This document shows positions 11,962-22,316 of a stretch of 64,000 nt of DNA, one piece after another (the stretch's first letter is position 1; the number at the start of each line of letters is the position of its first letter). The position numbers and the translations under genes were made by a program. Origin of the DNA: Phaeotremella fagi (taxonomy: Eukaryota; Basidiomycota; Tremellomycetes; Tremellales; Phaeotremellaceae); NCBI GenBank assembly GCA_001599715.1, contig BCHU01000001.1, positions 558,001-622,000 on the forward strand. The letters are read 5' to 3'. The notes under the pieces are model-generated. The model saw only the letters and a program-made list of their open reading frames with translations, did no database searches and was not told the origin of the DNA.

Positions 11962-13789
11962 TCAAGCGGCCGCTTCAGCCGCTTTCTTTTCTTTCTTAGC
12001 TTTCTTCTCGGCTTTTCGTCTAGCTCTCTCCTCGGGAGTTTCTTCCTCTTCACCATCCTTCTTCTTCTTCTTCTGTAAAAATCGTATCAGTCAACAATTC
12101 ATCCTCGCAATGTTGAAAAAAAGGGGGGAACACTAACCTTCTTCTCCCCATCGATACTACCAATCGTCAAATCACCCTCGGCAACTTCGGATTTTCTCTT
12201 TCTCTTCTTCTCCTTCTCCTCCTCGTTAGTTTCAGTCTTGACCTCCTCAATAGCCGTGATAGTAGCCTCTACACCCCCATTCGAACCCGAAGCAACAGGT
12301 TGAGTAGCCACCAAACCACCACCACCAGTGATCTCTTCGTCGGCGTTGTAATCGACATAGTCCTTGTTCCAAGTTTGAGGTGTAACCCCAGGAATTGGTT
12401 TACCGTATTTATCCAATTCACCTTTTTTAACCATCTTCTTCTTCTCTTGGGCTTTAGGTCCTAGACCCCATCGTCTGGGATATAGATCACGGTTCATGAT
12501 ACATCTTTTAACTTTGGCTACGACTCCGTGGTCGCAGGATGCTAAATCGACCGTTGACATCATGGCGATACCGATGGCGATGGCTTCACCTTTTGTTGTC
12601 ATTAGGACAACTTCTTCGTGAACTTCGATATCGGCTTCGTAACGTAATAAACCGGGGATCATGAGTTTAGCACCGTAACAGACTGCGTTGACTGCTGAAT
12701 CTTTAACGACGATACGTTTGTAGTTGGTGAGTAAGGATTCGAGGGGTCGAACGACTCTTCTGAGGTATGATTCTGTTTAAAAAAAAAAAATTAGCTCAAA
12801 CTTAAAGATGATTAGATCCACTTACCATCACGGGTGTTATCGTATAACCATTGAGCGTCCAAAACGTCGTGCATGGTAACGACATCATCGTTTTCACCAG
12901 TGATACCACTTCTAACACGACGAAGTTCCTGCATATGAGCCCCAACACCAAGTAAAAGACCCAAATGAACACAAAGAGTTCTAATATAAGTACCGGCTTC
13001 ACAAGAAACCCAGAAAACAGCCAAGTTTCTTTTATTATCGAATTCGATGAGTTTCGATTCGTAAATAGTTCTAACACGAAGTTGACGTTTAACAGCGGAG
13101 ATGAGTGGTGGTCTTTGGAACAAAGCTCCTGTAAGTGTCTCTAAAGCTCTTGGAAGTGCCTTTTCGTCTGGGAGGGTATCGTGGAATCTGACAACGCAGA
13201 CGTATTCCTTTCCAGCTCCTTGTTGGGATTTCACTAATCGAGTAGCTCGGTCGATACAGACTATCAAACATCCGGTGACTTTGGGATCGAGGGTTCCTGA
13301 ATGACCAGTTTTTTCGACTCTGAGAATCCTTTTCATCCATGCGACGACTTCGTGGGATGACGGGTTGGATGGTTTGTCGAGATTGATAACACCGGATCTG
13401 AACTGTGTTAATACAACGATTTGAGAGTAATTGAAAGAGTATACTTACTTGATATAAGTTTGAAGATCTCTCTTCAATGGACTGATACCCTAAAAAATTG
13501 TTCAGTACGAATTCAAAATGGAAGATATGATCCAAAGACTAACAGTTGGGATAGGGGTGAAATGAGAAGATCTGATGAGTAATTTATCATAATTCTTGAG
13601 TAAAAGAGGCCATTGAGAAGTATCTGAAAAGCGAGTCAGTACTCAAAACAAATTTCTGATCCAAAATCCAAATCCCAAATCCAAGGACATACCAAGTTTT
13701 GGTGTAACGTTTTCACTCTTGATCGAGTACTCTCCTGATTGCTGTAGCTCTGTGACTTGAGCATTTGATAATGCTGAAGAAGAAGCCAT
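11962..13789 (-). CDS. CBF5: rRNA pseudouridine synthase Cbf5 (dyskerin), H/ACA snoRNP
   Basis: Catalytic subunit of H/ACA ribonucleoproteins, converting uridine to pseudouridine in rRNA and snRNA in the nucleolus. The TruB motif [16 protein letters not shown] contains the catalytic Asp. The dyskerin-like N-terminus ([23 protein letters not shown]) and the PUA domain ([21 protein letters not shown]) follow, then [11 protein letters not shown]. The C-terminus is a Lys/Glu-rich tail ([11 protein letters not shown], then [13 protein letters not shown]), typical nucleolar retention sequence. The start at 13789 (MASSSALS) is preferred over an upstream in-frame ATG because the family begins shortly before this point. 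It converges on the aminopeptidase gene. Confidence 0.97.
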
Positions 13790-14420
13790 TTTTTTTGGAT
13801 TGGTTAGTATAAAAGTGAATCTTGAAAGTACTTCTCTTTCGTAGCTGTAGGCAGCATGTCCAAAATTCATTTTTCTGAGCGGCATCAAAATATTCAACAT
13901 GGAGTCAATTGCCACTTTCTATATTCCCGTTCAAGTGTGGCACTTCTCTGGATGCTTGCAGCTACGAGTACTTGTACTTCTTTCTGTACCAGAATGAAGA
14001 ATCCGCACCATAACCAGTAGTCAGGTATCAGAAATCAGAAATCAGAGTTTGGCCATTGCCAAGAGTAATAGAGATTCACAACTAGAAAGGGTAGTTTAAT
14101 ATCCTCAAAAAACCCGTCAAGTCTTTATTTGGAATTGACAAAACAAGCCTACAGTGGCTAAATTTAGCTCCGAAAGCTCTGATGGTTCCTTTCAAACGTG
14201 AAACGTTGCAATAAAAGTTAGTTGTATTTTGCATCGAAGTGATTTTCTTTTCAATACTTACCATCAACATAATTCATTCTGTCTATGATGAGTAAGTAGA
14301 CTTCTCTGATCTTGAAGTGAACAACCTGACAGACCACTAGCTACAGCTACGGCTACAGCTTCGCCACTACACAGAGACGATCCCGATAACGTCTCAGTCT
14401 TTACTTTCGCTTCTTCAGCT
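13790..14420. other. Intergenic, CBF5 upstream region
   Basis: Between divergent CBF5 and the small gene at 14421. It contains a short CTACAGCTACGGCTACAGCT repeat-like stretch near 14341-14360. No gene is supported. Confidence 0.45.
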
Positions 14421-14784
14421 ATGGGCGATAGACTTAGGGGGTTTTGGTGTTGTGGATCAAGGGTATGTCAGAATCGAATTTAACGTAGTTGAACCCAGTG
14501 TCTAACATCTGTTCTGACAGCCTAAAGAGAAGACGTAGGTTATTTGACTTGGACGTTATTGATGTGTTCAAAGGGAAGACCGAAAGACCGAGATGAAATT
14601 TGAAATGAAAGAACAGCGACCAGATATTGATTGTCATGGTTATGATATACCTGATGAGGGTGATAATGTAGCCGGTCCAGATGGTAATCCAACAGCTGAC
14701 AACAACACCAATTATCACCACCAACAACCTGATCAATCACAAGACCCAGACTTCGCTCATCAAGCCCAAACTCATCATCACTAG
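14421..14784 (+). CDS. Putative small protein, outlying member 3 of the microexon family
   Basis: Predicted 88-aa protein from exons 14421-14462, a 14-nt microexon 14521-14534 and 14574-14784 (267 nt). The first exon reads MGDRLRGFWCCGSR, which resembles the LRGGGCCGS element of members 1 and 2, and again ends at a phase-0 intron followed by a 3n+2 microexon and a phase-2 intron. The last exon is acidic and Asn/Gln/His-rich and ends QTHHH; the Gly/Cys tail is missing. The second intron is only 39 nt, short for this genome, so the model is tentative. It lies directly upstream of the plus-strand members, which supports membership. Function unknown. Confidence 0.42.
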
Positions 14785-16660
14785 TCTCAGTCCAACACCC
14801 ATTACATATACTCTCAAGTTCGAACCCATCCAGCGAGTCACACCTCAGATGCCCACAACTTCCAACTCATACCACTCAATATCATCCCACTCGGTTCAAT
14901 TTACCATCGCATCATGTCTTTAAATCTCATCATTCCTGATTCTCATATTTTAGAGGTTTAGATATGGAGTTCATCACATAGGCACTGCAGGAAAAGGAAT
15001 TCCTGATCATCGCGAGATGCATCATCGAGCCTTATTCAATCACTTTCATCATTCCCAACTACGAACCACCGTATACTATGCAGCACAGATGATTCAAAGG
15101 AAATGACATTCCCCCTTCCCCGTAAAACACACTAAATCTTAGACTGCTCCCACACCTTTCAGTCTAACACGCCTCTAATCTCCGCCTTTAGTGGAGACTT
15201 GATCTCCTTCCTTCGTACCACCATCATTTTGTTCGGAGAGAAGGATGGAAGCTCTCAATTCCGCTTGACCCCTTTCTTAACTTGCATATTTTGTGAACAT
15301 GGAGACCTCGAAGCTATCCTTCAATCCACCAATATTGGTATTTACGAAGATTCTTCCACATTCTTTTGGGGAAACTGTGATTCGCAACTTTCCACTCTGT
15401 GCACCTGCTGAATAGTCACTGAAGCGTTCTGAAGTGGTGATTCGCTCATAGACACTTTTAGAAGCGTTGGACCAGTTGATCTGTGGGAAAATGGTCTGGA
15501 AAAGTAGGAGTGTATTTTCAATACCATCCAAGAGACGGTCGTCTTTGTTTGGAGCAGGGGTTTGTTGAGAAGATGGCGTTGATGACATTGAATCTTGAAT
15601 TCTGGGTGGCAAAAAAAGAGTTATGGAGAGAATTTTGGGAGGTATATGGTGACTGTATTCGTTCTCTTAGCGTGGAAGGCTACATACGAAGACGCGAAAT
15701 AAAGGATAAAAACATGAGAAAGGACGACGCAAAACGCACTACACCATGGATATTACAATCGTGGACGAAAATTGGATGAAAGGAGAGCCAAGTATCCAGG
15801 GGATGTAAGTACAGTAGCTTGTGAATGGTGCAGCCCAAGTCACAGTATACAATAAAAATTTGACCCACCTCGATGAAAGAATGTCCTGAAATCGCCACCA
15901 AACCTGTTGGAGCTCTCACCAGTTACTCATCCAGAATCAAGATCTCCACCAGGATTCTATGAATGGACTGATCCAGCACTTGAACCTCGAATGGAGATCT
16001 CTGAATCAAAGCAATTTGAACAGAGTACAAGGTTCAGGTCAGATCGAATGGAGCGGGTGGCGAGGGCGAATGCCACTTGCTATCATGACGCATTTCACGT
16101 CTTGGAATGAGCTGAGTCGCATGTACGGTATGTTTCCATTACGGTATCCACCGGTTTCCAGTCAGAAGTCGATGCAAGACGGGGTAGATCCTTCCATATC
16201 CCGTCAACATCTTACAAAGCATTCTATTTGGGTTTACACCAAGATCCGGTCGTGTGACGACATTCGCCAAGTGAAAAAGGCAAGGCAATTCCGAAGACCA
16301 ACTTAAACAGGCACTGGTGTTTCATCAAATTAAGGTTATCCGATTTCATCGGACGCAATGGCTGTGTTTTATGCCATTATATCGTTTCAGCGGTTATTGA
16401 TTTCATACATTAAGCGGTGTAGATTAGAGATTAGATTGGTTGACTTTCAAGAACGTTTCTCATCTGCTATCAGACTTGCTTACAATCTCGAAGATGGCTG
16501 TCATAGCCTCTCGGTGGATTTGATTTTGGAGGTGGAGCTTCTGGGACGTATAAAGTCTGCTTCAGATTCGAGTTTTTTGACTTATCGTCAACCAACTTAC
16601 TCGACAACACAAACACAAGTAGCTCTGACTTCGATGCCAATCTTCAATAGATCTTCAACC
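14785..16660. other. 1.9-kb stretch without a convincing gene
   Basis: Interval inside the Gly/Cys-tail cluster. The best candidate is a minus-strand ORF at 15277-15588. Plus-strand ORFs at 15907-16110 and 15959-16306 are overlapping, lack homology I recognise, and read like decayed sequence. No terminal repeats or transposase motifs are seen. It may hold gene relics of the cluster, but no Gly/Cys tail remnant is visible. Confidence 0.5.
15277..15588 (-). CDS. Possible small hypothetical protein
   Basis: Single-exon reading frame of 103 aa from an ATG at 15588 (MSSTPSSQQTPAPNK) to a stop at 15277. The middle part (LLLFQTIFPQINWSN, then YERITTSERFSDY) has ordinary protein composition, and the end (GRIFVNTNIGGLKD) could be folded sequence. 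There is no family I recognise, no neighbouring exon I can defend, and no conserved start context. It could be a real lineage-specific gene, one exon of a longer gene, or chance. Confidence 0.3.
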   Translation of the reverse strand: MSSTPSSQQTPAPNKDDRLLDGIENTLLLFQTIFPQINWSNASKSVYERITTSERFSDYSAGAQSGKLRITVSPKECGRIFVNTNIGGLKDSFEVSMFTKYAS

Positions 16661-17431
16661 ATGGGTTGTTTTGGTGTAAGTTGTCTTTCAGATCACTTGA
16701 CAAGGAATCACACTGACATCCATCTCAGTCTAAACAACGTGCCAAGTGCGTCCGTCACTTGTAACCCAACATCGATACAGTGATAGCTCATACTGAATCG
16801 TAGCTACGATGATCCACTTCCACGAACCGAAACTATCCCAGACACTATCGGATATACCATCCAATCCATAACTCCAAGTTCGACGTTCAATCGACCATCC
16901 ATTGATAGCGATTTAACTCTCAAACAACCAAACTCAACTCCAAACGGTAACGGAAACAGAAACACCAGTAACCTTCCACCACCTTATCGAAAGGCGGCAA
17001 CCGTAAAGAGAGATGGCTGGGGTGTTCCAATTAGTAATTGGAATCCTAACGTTACAGCCAACGGTTATACCAACGAAAAACATATAATCGAACAAATCAG
17101 GGATGTTGGTAACAAGACACCTATCGAAAAAGTACAAAAACCCAACAAAACGACCAAGAAGAAAGACAGATCTTATAGTAATTCAGGTTATACCGGTAGT
17201 ACCTATTATGATTCTTATGGAACTGGTTCTTACAGCGGTGCAGGGATCGGTTGGAGTGGGAGTGGTGGACATCATCATCATTCTGGGGGTGGTTGTGGGG
17301 GTGGTAGTGGTAGTGGATCGGGGGGTGATTCTGGAGGTGGAAGTTCTGGTTCTGGTGGTGATTCCGGAGGTGGTAGCAGTGGGGGTGGTGGATGTGGTGG
17401 AGGAGGCGGAGGATGTGGTGGTGGAAGTTAG
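16661..17431 (+). CDS. Gly/Cys-tail microexon family protein, member 4, with N-myristoylation motif
   Basis: Predicted 219-aa protein. Exons are 16661-16675 (15 nt, coding only MGCFG), a 17-nt microexon 16729-16745, and 16804-17431; the total of 660 nt is in frame. Splicing creates MGCFGSKQRANYDDP, which fits the N-myristoylation consensus MGxxxS with a palmitoylatable Cys3. The middle is Pro/Thr/Asn-rich and probably disordered (NLPPPYRKAATVKRD, WGVPISNWNP). Then follow a Tyr/Ser-rich patch, four histidines (GGHHHHSGGG) and a long Gly/Ser tail ending GGGCGGGGGGCGGGS. The first two exons are very short, so ORF finding misses the true start. A lipid-anchored protein on the cytosolic face of a membrane is the likely type (inference); its role is unknown. 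Confidence 0.7.
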
Positions 17432-17803
17432 ATGAAGAGTCGATTTGTCTCGACGTTATTTCTGAATAGATTCTGAATTTTCTTGTGACGACTTCATTTT
17501 CTTTTTGTTTCAAATTGCCGGTATTGTTATGTTGTACTTGTGTTTAAGTCCCATATTAATGTTTTGATGTACAAGTTGTTTTGCTCGTAAAGTAGATGGA
17601 AATTGGATGATGAAAATGGGCCGCCGATATTTGACGTCACGCACGGTCGGATCCGGGAACAATAACAAAAGCTGTACTAATACATCCATTTTCACTTCTC
17701 CTCATTCTGCATTAAAGCATGATATATAGTCTAGATGGAACAGGAATTACTATGCTCCACATATAACATACAAGACTGTATTGCTGAAGATAACACTCAA
17801 AGG

Positions 17804-18538
17804 ATGAAAGATCAAATTAAAACTCGTCTATCCACGTCCAAACTTCGGTTAAGTTGGTTTTCAAACGTAGGTTCATTCCTTACGTCAAAGAAATGAAGAT
17901 AACTGATAATTACCTATGACCAATAGAGGAAGGAGGAAGAAATGTGAGCATTCGTGTCGTGCAACTTGTATCTGGCTTGACGTTATTGTAGGATTGAATC
18001 ATCTATATCTTCCACTCCACTCCCTTCATCTTCACCTGAATCTCTCACGTCTACCGTACCAAGCACTATCATCGAAACGACACAACTCTCAATGGAAACG
18101 AGCACTTACCTACCAACAATTTCTTCAAAACAAACTGAACCTGCTGAACGCACACCCTTGCCAGGCGGTGAAATCAAATCGACCCAACCACCAGAATACC
18201 AACAATCCGAGAAACAACAAATTCCAGATCAAGAACCAATCAAAACCCCATTCTCGTCCAAATCACCCCCCTTGTCAAACCCCGAAGACGATCTCCCTGC
18301 ATACACGGGAACATGGCGTGAAAGACGTGATTCGAATCGACCGACTTTCATCAACAACAGAGGTCATAATGGTACACATGGGACTTATGAATGGCAAGGT
18401 ATCCAGCCTGCTCCCTATCCGAAGCAGAGTGTTTGGGATAAGATGAGTGGAGGGATTTATTTGGCTGGGGTTGGGGGTAGTAGTTCTGGAGCGGGAGGGG
18501 GAGGTGGCCAAGGAGGATGTGGGAATGGGGGAAGTTGA
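17804..18538 (+). CDS. Gly/Cys-tail microexon family protein, member 5
   Basis: Predicted 208-aa protein from exons 17804-17866, a 17-nt microexon 17927-17943 and 17992-18538 (627 nt). The first exon ends TSKLRLSWFSN at a phase-0 intron, similar in position to LRLRGGGCCGN of the family but without cysteines. The microexon codes RKEEE. The long middle is Ser/Thr/Pro/Gln-rich and probably disordered. A conserved-looking block DLPAYTGTWRERRD lies before the tail. The tail is glycine-rich with a single Cys pair position (GGQGGCGNGGS), the weakest tail in the family. A TATATA element sits about 80 nt upstream. Function unknown. Confidence 0.65.
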
Positions 18539-19004
18539 TCGATTGGCTTTTGGTACGAGGGGAAGTGTTAACCAGGTCTTGCTTACCGGTCAACTAGACT
18601 TCTGGCTGCATCTGAGGGCTGATTGATAGTTAATCGGTAATTTGCAAGCGTCACTTTTTGCGTGGCTCTCCGCTAAGGACCGCTGTCAATTCAAGGACGA
18701 CAGTGAGACAATGACTCGGTCTCCGACGATCTTGACAACACCTCTTCTGTAGACATTACATTTGTATGTCTCGATAGATCATCATCGTCATGCTATGATG
18801 TAACTCACATCCTCTCGGAGTTTGAATTATGTGTCAGAGTATGCATCTTGAATGACGGTCTGCAACTCCTTGCCGATCAGTTACGTGTTGCGGGTATCGG
18901 TATAAACTGCCCGCAGATCTCTCAAACAACTTTTGACAAGGTATATATAGTGTCATACATTCCAAAATGCGATTCATATCTCTCAATCCCCCCAAACACA
19001 TACA
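18539..19004. promoter_or_regulatory. Monooxygenase promoter with TATA box
   Basis: Intergenic region. A TATATATAG element at 18942-18950 lies 55-63 nt before the ATG at 19005 and is a plausible TATA box. Nothing else is recognised. Confidence 0.5.
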
Positions 19005-20284
19005 ATGCACGTCTTAATTATAGGAGCAGGTCTAGCTGGACCTTCATTAGCTTTATCTCTAGCTCGAAATTCGATCAAATCAACAATCTACGAGCGTCGA
19101 CCTACATCTCAAGACATCGGTGGTGTTCTCATGTTAGCACCTAATGCTATTCGAGTCATCGACAAGATCATCGGTATCGATTCTGAAGTTAGACCTCTAG
19201 GTTTCACGTTCACCAAAATCGAAATGCATGCTGGTGGTGTTGGTGAAATGGATGATTTGGGTGCGATCGGTCTTTCAAATGATGTTAAAGGGATAACCAT
19301 CAAACGACCTGCACTTCATGAGAAGCTTTTGGAATTGTGTGAAAAGAGTGAATATATTCAGGTTGAATTTGGGAAACGATTGAAGGGGATTGAAGAGGAT
19401 GATGAGAGTGTGACTGCTACTTTCGAAGATGGGACTATAGCTAAAGGTACGTGAATCGTCATAGACTACACTGACGTTTAGGTGATATCCTCGTTGGTGC
19501 CGATGGGATCTATTCAAAAGTCCGAGAATACATTTTAGGTGGTGAAGACCAATCGAAACTATATGCACCAAGCTACACAGGTCACGTAGTTCTTGGTAGT
19601 ATGATTCATAAATCGAAATTCAAACTTCAACCTAATCAATCACCACCTGCCTTCCTCTACACTCAAGTCGGAACGATTCTAACGTTCCCATTGGATCCAC
19701 AAGCAGACAATTATCAATGGGCCGCGTTTTTAACAGCTCCAGAGAGAGATCGAAAAGATTGGGATGAATATCGAACTTCAGGCCAGGCGATCGAGGATCT
19801 AAAGAAAGAATGGAGATCTGTCACATCAGAACCTATACAATCGTTATTCGACAACCTGACAAAAGAGAATTTACTTCTATGGGCACCATATCAAGTTCCA
19901 GAAATACCCTCTTGGCATACGAAAAGAACTTGTTTAATCGGTGATTCATGTCATGCAATCTCACCTTCTGCTGGTCAAGGTACAGCCCAAGCTTTAGAGG
20001 ATGTCGGGTTGTTAGCAAGATTGTTGTGTTCTGATAAAGCTGTTTCTAAAGGTTACGATAATCTGTTCGCTCATTATGAGAAATATAGAAGAAATAGGAT
20101 GGTTGATATTAGGAAATTCGTCCAAGGTAGTTTGGCTACTAGGACACCTACACCTAGTTGGATGTTGTTTTGGTTGAAGAAGACGGCGTTTAAAGCTTTG
20201 TTCTCTTTGGGTAGATTACGGTCTAGTTTACCTAGTAATGGTCCTTTGACTTATGATGTTACGAAAGAGAGTATCGAAGTTTAG
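19005..20284 (+). CDS. FAD-dependent monooxygenase (salicylate hydroxylase-like)
   Basis: Class A flavoprotein monooxygenase of 414 aa, exons 19005-19446 and 19482-20284. The N-terminal Rossmann motif VLIIGAGLAGPSLALSL binds FAD. The middle motif GDILVGADGIYSKVR (DG fingerprint) appears only after removing the single intron. The third motif, CLIGDSCHAISPSAGQG, is the GD motif contacting FAD ribose. Such enzymes hydroxylate aromatic or polyketide substrates with NAD(P)H; the substrate cannot be read from sequence. No signal peptide is present; a hydrophobic C-terminal part (WMLFWLKKTAFKALF) could touch membrane. It sits inside the Gly/Cys-tail cluster, but a functional link is not shown. Confidence 0.93.
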
Positions 20285-20455
20285 GTTGGAGCACAGGAGA
20301 ATATAATGGGGAGGAATGTATTTGTTTGTGTTAAGGGATACTGGACATTTGGAATCATGTCCAAATACTGTACTTGATGTAGCAAAAGGCCGCTTGATAA
20401 CCTTTGGCAGGGTCAAGGTTGTTCCTTGAAGGTCACCACATCAATGTAGATCTTT

Positions 20456-20533
20456 CACATTATTGTAATTTGACCTGAAGGGTTGAACCGGAAAGTTTTA
20501 AAGCCGGAAACTTCGTGCAAGATATAAAAAGAA
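20456..20533 (+). promoter_or_regulatory. Promoter elements shared with the 21.5-kb gene
   Basis: Contains CACATTATTGT (20456-20466), CCTGAAGGGT (20474-20483) and TATAAAAAGAA (20523-20533). The same three strings occur in the same order before the next gene, and the TATA element is exactly 51 nt from the ATG in both. Confidence 0.65.
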
Positions 20534-20573
20534 CAGTGCCCAAGTTGCAAAAAAGCATTTCATTTATCACTCA

Positions 20574-21223
20574 ATGAATACCAAAACGACCACTAAACAG
20601 CATAAACGTAAATTGATCGGTAAAGGAGGGTCAATTTTTGATACGGATTGGAAAAGTGAAGGATGGATATATGGGATCGGTGGTTATCTTTGGGAAACAC
20701 AACCGACACAAGGACATTGGTGGCAAATAATTTGTTGTAATGAAGTAAGTAAGCATAAATTGTATCGAAGTGGAATCTATCGCTGATCCTAATGCTTTGT
20801 GCAGTATAACCAGCTATACACGTAAGTCACTCTTCTTCGACCAGTGGTATCCTCCATCTATAGCAACAATCAAATACTGATAGTAATGCTCACAGTTTCT
20901 CCGATAAACCAACGAAAAAAGAGATCGAATGGAAAGGTATCCTGCGTCTCTATGAAGAAGACAAAAAAGCTCAACAAAAAGCGTATGAGATCCGACGTGA
21001 AGGGGAAAAGAAAAGGAAAGAAGAAGAGAAGAATTTGAAAGTCGTTGAAAGAGGTGATTTGTTGGTGATACCAGAGAAGAGAACCTATCGATCTTCTTCG
21101 ATAAGTAATTATCGGTCTGCTGGGGCTGGGGCTGGGGCTGGGACTACAACTGTTGCTATGACCGGTGGGAGTGGGGGTCATGGATGTGGTGGTGGAGGGG
21201 GTGGATGTGGTGGTGGATGCTGA
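20574..21223 (+). CDS. Gly/Cys-tail microexon family protein, member 6
   Basis: Predicted 171-aa protein from exons 20574-20744, a 17-nt microexon 20805-20821 coding YNQLY plus two bases, and 20896-21223 (516 nt). The N-terminal domain is Gly/Trp/aromatic-rich: GKGGSIFDTDWKSEGW, then YLWETQPTQGHWWQIICC. The Cys-Cys lies just before the phase-0 intron. A highly charged segment (YEEDKKAQQKAYEIRR, then EKKRKEEEKN) is a likely coiled coil. The tail has an AG repeat (GAGAGAG) and then GGHGCGGGGGGCGGGC. It is the closest paralogue of the gene at 21553-22130, and their promoters also match. Role unknown. Confidence 0.85.
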
Positions 21224-21424
21224 GTGTTCATGATTTGTATATGTAGGTATTTCATGGTCATGCCAAGTTAGATACTCCTAGATGAGTCTGTACTCTTTCA
21301 GTACAATTGTAATCGATTCAAATTTAGATGTACAAACTTATGACTAGCCGCCGAACAGACAAACCCCTTCTTCATTTCACACAGTAGGATATGTTGTTTT
21401 TGCACCTGCTACAGTAAAATCAAT

Positions 21425-21512
21425 CACATTATTGTGAACCGTCCTGAAGGGTCCAAACTCCATCGGAACGATGAAAACCGGATACTAATACTGGAAAAAG
21501 GTATAAAAAGAA
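21425..21512 (+). promoter_or_regulatory. Duplicated promoter elements of member 7
   Basis: CACATTATTGT (21425-21435), CCTGAAGGGT (21443-21452) and TATAAAAAGAA (21502-21512) repeat the order seen before member 6. The TATA start is again 51 nt before the ATG (21553). This shows that the duplication included the control region. Confidence 0.65.
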
Positions 21513-21552
21513 GTGCCAAGCGTCCCAAGAACCACCCTCTCAAATTCTCACC

Positions 21553-22130
21553 ATGCAAATGACCAAACAAAGTAAAACAATCATCGGTGAAGGCGGCTCA
21601 CTTTTCGATACAAGCTGGAGAAGTCATGGCTGGTTTTATGGGAAGGGAGGGATGATTTGGGAAACTGAAGTTAATGAAGGTCATTGGTAGCAAAGAATTT
21701 GTTGTGATAAGGTGAGCTGGAGCTCGTGGAATGGATAATATTGTATATCTAAGCGATATCGTAGTATAATCAACTGTATACGTAAGTGTACTATTCAACT
21801 TTCATTTGGTAATCAAGAACCACATCTTAACATGCAACATACAGATTCTCCGACAAACCAAGTAAAAAACAATTAGAACACGAAGAAGATCATCGTGTAT
21901 TCATGCAGAAATTCCGAGCTGCCCAAGAACATAATAAAGAGATCGCAGCTGAGAAACAAAGACGATTGGAATTAGATAATTTGGATAAGATATCTAGAGG
22001 TGAATTACTTTTCGTTCCCAAAAATTTTTATGGGGGTTCGTCAGGTCATCGGAGTGGGAATGCTGGGTTGAGGGTTACTACTGTTTCTATTGGGGGTCAT
22101 GGTGGGCATGGTTGTGGGGGTGGATGTTGA
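21553..22130 (+). pseudogene. Gly/Cys-tail family member 7, one in-frame stop
   Basis: Tandem copy of member 6 with the same three-exon plan: 21553-21711, a 17-nt microexon 21765-21781 and 21845-22130 (462 nt, in frame). The N-terminal domain reads GEGGSLFDTSWRSHGW and WETEVNEGHW. Codon 46 (21688-21690) is then TAG where member 6 has TGG, followed by QRICCDK. Everything downstream is intact: splice sites, the coiled-coil-like segment, the FVPKNFYGGSSG block and the tail GGHGGHGCGGGC. The lone defect suggests a very young pseudogene, stop readthrough, an allele or a base error. Only a truncated 45-aa product would form without readthrough. Confidence 0.72.
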
Positions 22131-22316
22131 GTTGGTCTTTGGGGTCATCAACTCAATTACGAAAATTGAATTCAGCTCTGCTGCATAAATGTGTATCAAT
22201 AGGTTAGATTAGATGTTATAGATGTAATCATTCAACACTTCCAAGGCAAACATGTTCATAACTTTCATTTCATCTCATACAATATAGATACAGATACCGT
22301 GAAACCCTCTATAAAT

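Noticed and set aside
14434..14736. Minus-strand ORF with hydrophobic, apparently transmembrane residues
   Set aside because: Antisense to the microexon gene model at 14421-14784 and without a conserved feature; hydrophobicity comes from reverse-complementing Asn/His/Asp codons.
14785..16660. Transposon relic
   Set aside because: No terminal repeats, target-site duplication or transposase/reverse-transcriptase motif could be seen.
17103..17435. Plus-strand Val-rich ORF that looks like a membrane protein
   Set aside because: It is the shifted frame of the Gly/Cys tail of the 16661-17431 gene (GGN codons read as GTG/GTT).
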